The notes under the pieces were generated by a model, which saw only the letters and a list, made by a program, of their open reading frames with translations, did no database searches and was not told the DNA's origin. The position numbers and the translations under genes were made by a program. A DNA stretch of 64,000 bases from Paenibacillus sp. BK033 (lineage in GTDB: Bacteria > Bacillota > Bacilli > Paenibacillales > Paenibacillaceae), in assembly GCF_004345425.1 (NCBI RefSeq), contig NZ_SLVP01000001.1:1364001-1428000 (forward strand). The letters run 5' to 3'. Shown piece after piece: positions 60,317 through 64,000 of this stretch. Position 1 is the first letter of the stretch. Every line of letters starts with the position of its first letter.

Positions 60317-63300
60317 TTACTCCTGGAAAAACTGAAACGATTTGAAGTTGAATTGACTGCCCGGCAGAAAAATAAAGGTCACGGTCTGAAGGCCGGTAAT
60401 CCGTTCCAGCATGTATTCGTTCTCGCAATAGCCTTCCGAATAAGCAAATTCCACAAGCTGTTTGGTCTCGCCGTTCGTGCCGCTGAACAAGATATGAATG
60501 GTATTGTTGTCGATTGGCGATTGACCGCAGATCGCAAGCCTGCTAGCTCCCGATTCTCCAAAGTCCATATCCTGGAATACAAGCGACACGTTGTTGCCGA
60601 TGTTTTCGATCGCATCATCCTTCAGGGTGTAAGAGTCCCCGTAAATCTGATTATTCTCCCGTGCTTCCAGACGTTCGAATGCCTTGACGGCTTTCCTGAA
60701 CTGAAAGCCCTTTAGATGAATTTTGCGCTGCAGGACAAAGCTTAGCGAAGTTATTCCTTTGAGCCTGCGAGGCAGGCGATACGTTTCTTCCTGGTACACG
60801 TTCCATTTCGTCGGCTTTTGATAACTAATCCGCGCAAGCAGGGAGGCAGCTGTCTCGCCGGGAATGCCTTCCCAAATGTCTATGAAGAATTTTTCGCTGT
60901 CTAACGAGAAGATCGGAAGCGTTATCTCGTCTGCCCCATAGCTTCCGAAGTCAATGTTATCGAAGCAAATCCAGCTTTCGCCGTCCCGGCTGGTCGCAAC
61001 GCCACGTTCATTGCCGTTCGTCAGGTTGCGGCTGGACCCGCTATGGTAGCCTGCGGATACAAATTCGTACGGATTTATAAAAGTCTGTCCAATGCCGTCT
61101 ATCCGGAATTCCATTAAGGCATACATCCGGACTTTGTCCGAGCCGTTCCTTGTTGAGCAGCGGATATAGAACTCGCCGTCGCTTAATGCGGTAACCATAG
61201 CATGATGTCCGGCCGACTCAAGGCTGGCAATATTGGCGTCTACGCCGGCCGCATTTGTTACCCGCCATTCAACCTCCTGATAGGTTGCGTTGCTTGGATG
61301 AATAACTACCTGAACGGGCACGGAGCGGTTGTCTGCCGTGAGGGCATTGCCTTGCGGGCAAATAATCTCCAGCTTGCGCACCGGAATTTCATCGGTGGGT
61401 TCGGTTACGCCCGAAGTTTCGGCTGCTTGTCCCGGCGCATAGGCATACAGGGAATATTCTTCACCGGGTGCAGCAGGTTCAGGCATGACAGATTGGAGCA
61501 CCGCTTCACCAGCAATCAGACCTTCGGAAGCAGCGCGCACAGTGATTGTTCCGCTCTCCAGCGTAGGTGCAATAACAGCCAGAAGCTTGCCGCTGAACAT
61601 GCGGCGGTTCGTGCCTTTGTACGAATCGTAGTCGGTGCTGTCCCCATTATCGAGTCCAACGAGGCGGCCAGGCCCTTCCACGGTAACGCGTATGCGATTA
61701 TTGGCATTGGCTACCGGCCGGCCCTCTAGGTCAAGGGTTGAGATTTCGATAAAGACCAGATCGGAGCCGTCTGCCGCCATGGTTGTTTTATCCGGAATCA
61801 GCAGGACGGAAGCCGCGTCTCCGAAGGAAGACTGGATATCCGTTGCGATAGGTTGACCGGCTTCATCGTAAGCGACAGCTCGGAGGAGTCCTTTCGCGTA
61901 AGGAATCCGCCATTCGCCAAGCAGCTGCTGGCCGTGGACATGATCGATATCGCAGGTTCCCATTGATTCGTCGTTGAAGAATAGCTCAATCTTTGGCGCA
62001 TTCGAGCAGACGCGTACATCAATCAGCTGTCCTTCAGAGAAATCCCAATACGGGAAAATATGAACCATCGGCTTCACTTTATAGTCGGTCCATTCCGCTT
62101 GATAAATGTAGAAGGCATCCTTCTTGAATCCCGCTGTATCGATCTGTCCGAAATAAGAGTTCTTCGTATGGTACGGCGTCGGCTCGCCAATATAGTCAAA
62201 GCCGGTCCACAGAAATTGTCCAAGCGAGAAGGCGGCGTCGCGGTCCGCAATGATGCAGGCCTCCGTGCTCTTTGCGCCCCAGCTGGTCGAGCTGTTGCCA
62301 AGCGACGAGCATTGCTCATCGTCATCCGCCAGAACGGATTGGGCGAGAGGGAAATGATAGATCCCCCGGCTTTGTACCGTCGAGCAGGTCTCGCTGCCAT
62401 AGATGAACCAATCCGGATGCTCCGCATGATGCTGCCGGTAATATTTATCCCCGTAGTTGTAGCCGGCGAATTTGACAAGATCCGCGCATTTCCGCGCATT
62501 TTCCCAAGGCATATAGTTCGATCCAATGGTCACGACGGCATTGCCCTTCGGATCAAGAGAATGAACCTTATCGCGCAGCTGGATGGTCAGCTCCTGTCCG
62601 CGTTCATCGGCATGCGTATCGTAAATCTCGTTGCCGATACTCCACATCAGCAGGCTTGGATGGTTCCGGTCTCTGCGAACCCAGCTGGCGACGTCTTTTT
62701 CCCACCAGTCCTTATAAAATCTCGCGAAGTCATAAGGCGTCTTGGCCCGCTCCCACATGTCATACGCTTCAGAGACGATAAGAATCCCCATCTCGTCGGC
62801 CAATTCCATGAGCTCAACCGCAGGCATGTTATGAGCGGTACGAATCGCATTAACGCCCATCTCCTGAAGAAGGGAAACTTGTCTTCGAAGTGCCGTTTTA
62901 TTAACGGCTGCACCCAGAGAGCCGAGATCATGGTGCTGACAGACCCCTTGCAGCTTGACGTGTCGGCCATTTAGGAAAAAGCCTTTCTCCGAGTCGAAGC
63001 CGAAGGTGCGGAATCCGAACGTTTGCCGATGCTCATCCACTACTTCGCCATTAAGGAGCAGCTCGGTATGGAGCCGGTAGCGGACCGGTTCATCCAAATC
63101 CCAAAGCCGGGGCTGCCAAACGGCAAGTAATTGATTGATGGTTACCGTCTCGCCTGCTATCGGTTGAATCGTGGTTTCCGATTGGCCAATTGCAGCCGCT
63201 GCTGCATCCAGAATCGTATGGCGCAGCTTATAGGCGGATGAAGGGTCGGCCAGCTCCGCAAATACGACCTCGCTGTCGATATCAACGGACCATGCGTCAT

Positions 63301-63790
63301 CGTTATTCTTTTTAGCGGAAATATAAATGCCGTCTGATGCAAGATGAGTGTCAGGTGAGGCGACAAGCCAAACAGACCGGTAAATGCCTGCGCCGGAATA
63401 CCAGCGGGAGTTCGGAGACTCGTGAATAACCTGGACGAGAACTTCATTATCGCCCGCGGTCAGGAAAGTGGTTATATCCAATTCAAAGGTCGAGTAACCG
63501 TTTTTCCAGGTACCTGCAACACGGCCGTTCACATAAACCGATGAATTCATGTAAACGCCTTCAAACCGCAGCGCAAACCGGCTATTGGAAGGGATTTCTT
63601 CGAAGTGGATCGTTTTGCGGTACCAACCGACGCTGTTCTCGTACAAGTTATTCGTGTCATAAATTAACCAATCATGCGGGAGAGTAACGGGGGACCAGTC
63701 TGCTCCGCCTTCGAGTATGGCATCGAACTCCGTGCCAAGCGGGTGCTTGGAGAAATACCAGTCATTGTTCAGCTTTTGTTTCCGGCTCAT
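60317..63790 (-). CDS. Glycoside hydrolase family 2 enzyme (beta-galactosidase-like) with C-terminal beta-domain repeats
   Basis: A 1157-residue GH2 glycosidase without a signal peptide, so probably cytoplasmic. Order: sugar-binding jelly roll (1-185; GVYMNSSVYVNGRVAGTW), Ig-like domain, TIM barrel (about 275-590) with acid/base Glu in WSIGNEIYDTH and nucleophile Glu in IYGSETCSTV, then Ig-like and BIG-like domains, and two similar C-terminal modules (about 950-1060 and 1075-1157). Both modules contain a DFG-x-x-GA motif and end in GFQF or SFQF, resembling CBM6/CBM36-type binding domains. AAGGAG is seven bases from the ATG. Substrate is uncertain: beta-galactoside or a plant-wall oligosaccharide. 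Confidence 0.9.
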   Translation of the reverse strand: MSRKQKLNNDWYFSKHPLGTEFDAILEGGADWSPVTLPHDWLIYDTNNLYENSVGWYRKTIHFEEIPSNSRFALRFEGVYMNSSVYVNGRVAGTWKNGYSTFELDITTFLTAGDNEVLVQVIHESPNSRWYSGAGIYRSVWLVASPDTHLASDGIYISAKKNNDDAWSVDIDSEVVFAELADPSSAYKLRHTILDAAAAAIGQSETTIQPIAGETVTINQLLAVWQPRLWDLDEPVRYRLHTELLLNGEVVDEHRQTFGFRTFGFDSEKGFFLNGRHVKLQGVCQHHDLGSLGAAVNKTALRRQVSLLQEMGVNAIRTAHNMPAVELMELADEMGILIVSEAYDMWERAKTPYDFARFYKDWWEKDVASWVRRDRNHPSLLMWSIGNEIYDTHADERGQELTIQLRDKVHSLDPKGNAVVTIGSNYMPWENARKCADLVKFAGYNYGDKYYRQHHAEHPDWFIYGSETCSTVQSRGIYHFPLAQSVLADDDEQCSSLGNSSTSWGAKSTEACIIADRDAAFSLGQFLWTGFDYIGEPTPYHTKNSYFGQIDTAGFKKDAFYIYQAEWTDYKVKPMVHIFPYWDFSEGQLIDVRVCSNAPKIELFFNDESMGTCDIDHVHGQQLLGEWRIPYAKGLLRAVAYDEAGQPIATDIQSSFGDAASVLLIPDKTTMAADGSDLVFIEISTLDLEGRPVANANNRIRVTVEGPGRLVGLDNGDSTDYDSYKGTNRRMFSGKLLAVIAPTLESGTITVRAASEGLIAGEAVLQSVMPEPAAPGEEYSLYAYAPGQAAETSGVTEPTDEIPVRKLEIICPQGNALTADNRSVPVQVVIHPSNATYQEVEWRVTNAAGVDANIASLESAGHHAMVTALSDGEFYIRCSTRNGSDKVRMYALMEFRIDGIGQTFINPYEFVSAGYHSGSSRNLTNGNERGVATSRDGESWICFDNIDFGSYGADEITLPIFSLDSEKFFIDIWEGIPGETAASLLARISYQKPTKWNVYQEETYRLPRRLKGITSLSFVLQRKIHLKGFQFRKAVKAFERLEARENNQIYGDSYTLKDDAIENIGNNVSLVFQDMDFGESGASRLAICGQSPIDNNTIHILFSGTNGETKQLVEFAYSEGYCENEYMLERITGLQTVTFIFLPGSQFNFKSFQFFQE

Positions 63791-64000
63791 GGGAGAACTC
63801 CTTTCAATCTGACGATTCTACTTCGATAGTGGCATCAGGCGTGCGGGAGTGCAATGAAATTAGAAAAGAAGTAATATTATCCAAGTATATTGTTTAATTT
63901 TCTAAGTATCGAAAGATTGAATTGTGCATTGCGTAATGATCTATTAGAATTAACGAATAAGTCCCATTTTTGTATAACTAACGGAGTAGTTCCGGTAGCA
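63791..64000. other. Upstream region of the GH2 gene, to the window edge
   Basis: An AT-rich stretch without a gene. On the minus strand TTGGAT and TAATTT about 60-80 bases before the GH2 ribosome site are 16 bases apart and could be its promoter. No cre match was found. Confidence 0.4.

Noticed and set aside
1-64000. tRNA, rRNA, insertion sequences, prophage or CRISPR elements
   Set aside because: I looked for cloverleaf patterns with T-loop GTTCGA, transposase motifs, integrases and regularly spaced repeats and saw none that held up.

Overview
The window looks like a chromosomal segment of a Paenibacillus-type member of the Bacillota. The reasons are strong AGGAGG ribosome-binding sites with frequent TTG/GTG starts, U-tailed hairpin terminators, a T-box leader in front of proBA, SLH-domain and copper-amine-oxidase-N-domain envelope proteins, a two-headed DynA-type dynamin, PdaA, and CcpA/AraR/LexA-type operator sequences. 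I saw no rRNA, tRNA, CRISPR array, insertion sequence or prophage. Naming the genus is an inference; nothing here fixes the species.

Layout. 0-3.7 kb: proline biosynthesis (T-box leader, proB, proA, proC) on the minus strand. 3.7-7.4 kb: an MtnE-like aminotransferase, a small secreted protein and a divergent MtnU-like omega-amidase. 6.5-9.7 kb: a LysR regulator divergent from leuC-leuD with a perfect LysR-type operator between them. 9.8-14.4 kb: envelope and sporulation proteins (cell-wall amidase, GerMN lipoprotein, large SLH protein). 14.6-19.3 kb: nth, a small acidic protein and a 1222-aa double-GTPase dynamin with an Ala-rich GC-rich linker. 19.6-22.2 kb: a secreted rhamnogalacturonan lyase (PL11) preceded by a perfect cre match. 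22.2-25 kb: a lipoprotein, a decayed alpha/beta-hydrolase remnant, a quinone oxidoreductase and a convergent XRE/MmyB-type regulator. 25.3-30.2 kb: a heterodimeric ABC exporter, then purT behind an elaborate hairpin. 30.5-34.9 kb: parE-parC, with a 55-codon gene antisense at the parC 3' end. 35-39.8 kb: MarR, CapA-like protein, RluA-type pseudouridine synthase, RNA methyltransferase, a duplicated terminator-like repeat, a PAP2 phosphatase that appears to start with ATT, and a small XRE repressor.

39.9-48.7 kb: a zinc-ribbon miniprotein, araA under two AraR-type operators, an AlkZ-like DNA glycosylase, a MarR-MFS operon with an operator inside its promoter, pdaA, ilvE, a LysR regulator and greA. 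49-54.5 kb: a chemotaxis receptor, two VOC proteins, a streptothricin acetyltransferase, a second acetyltransferase, an AlkC DNA glycosylase with a LexA-type box inside its promoter, and a GNAT remnant. 54.7-58.6 kb: a Hen1-Pnkp RNA-repair operon, the most striking system here. 58.7-64 kb: a HAD phosphatase, an anchored protein of unknown role, and a 1157-aa GH2 glycosidase with two C-terminal beta-domain repeats.

How the parts work together. Three amino-acid pathways have their own switches: tRNA-Pro sensing for proBA, and LysR proteins beside leuCD and ilvE. Plant-polysaccharide use (rhamnogalacturonan lyase, arabinose isomerase, GH2 enzyme) carries CcpA- and AraR-type sites. The 41-59 kb stretch is rich in nucleic-acid damage repair (AlkZ-like, AlkC, Pnkp/Hen1) and drug-resistance functions, interspersed with decayed gene remnants.
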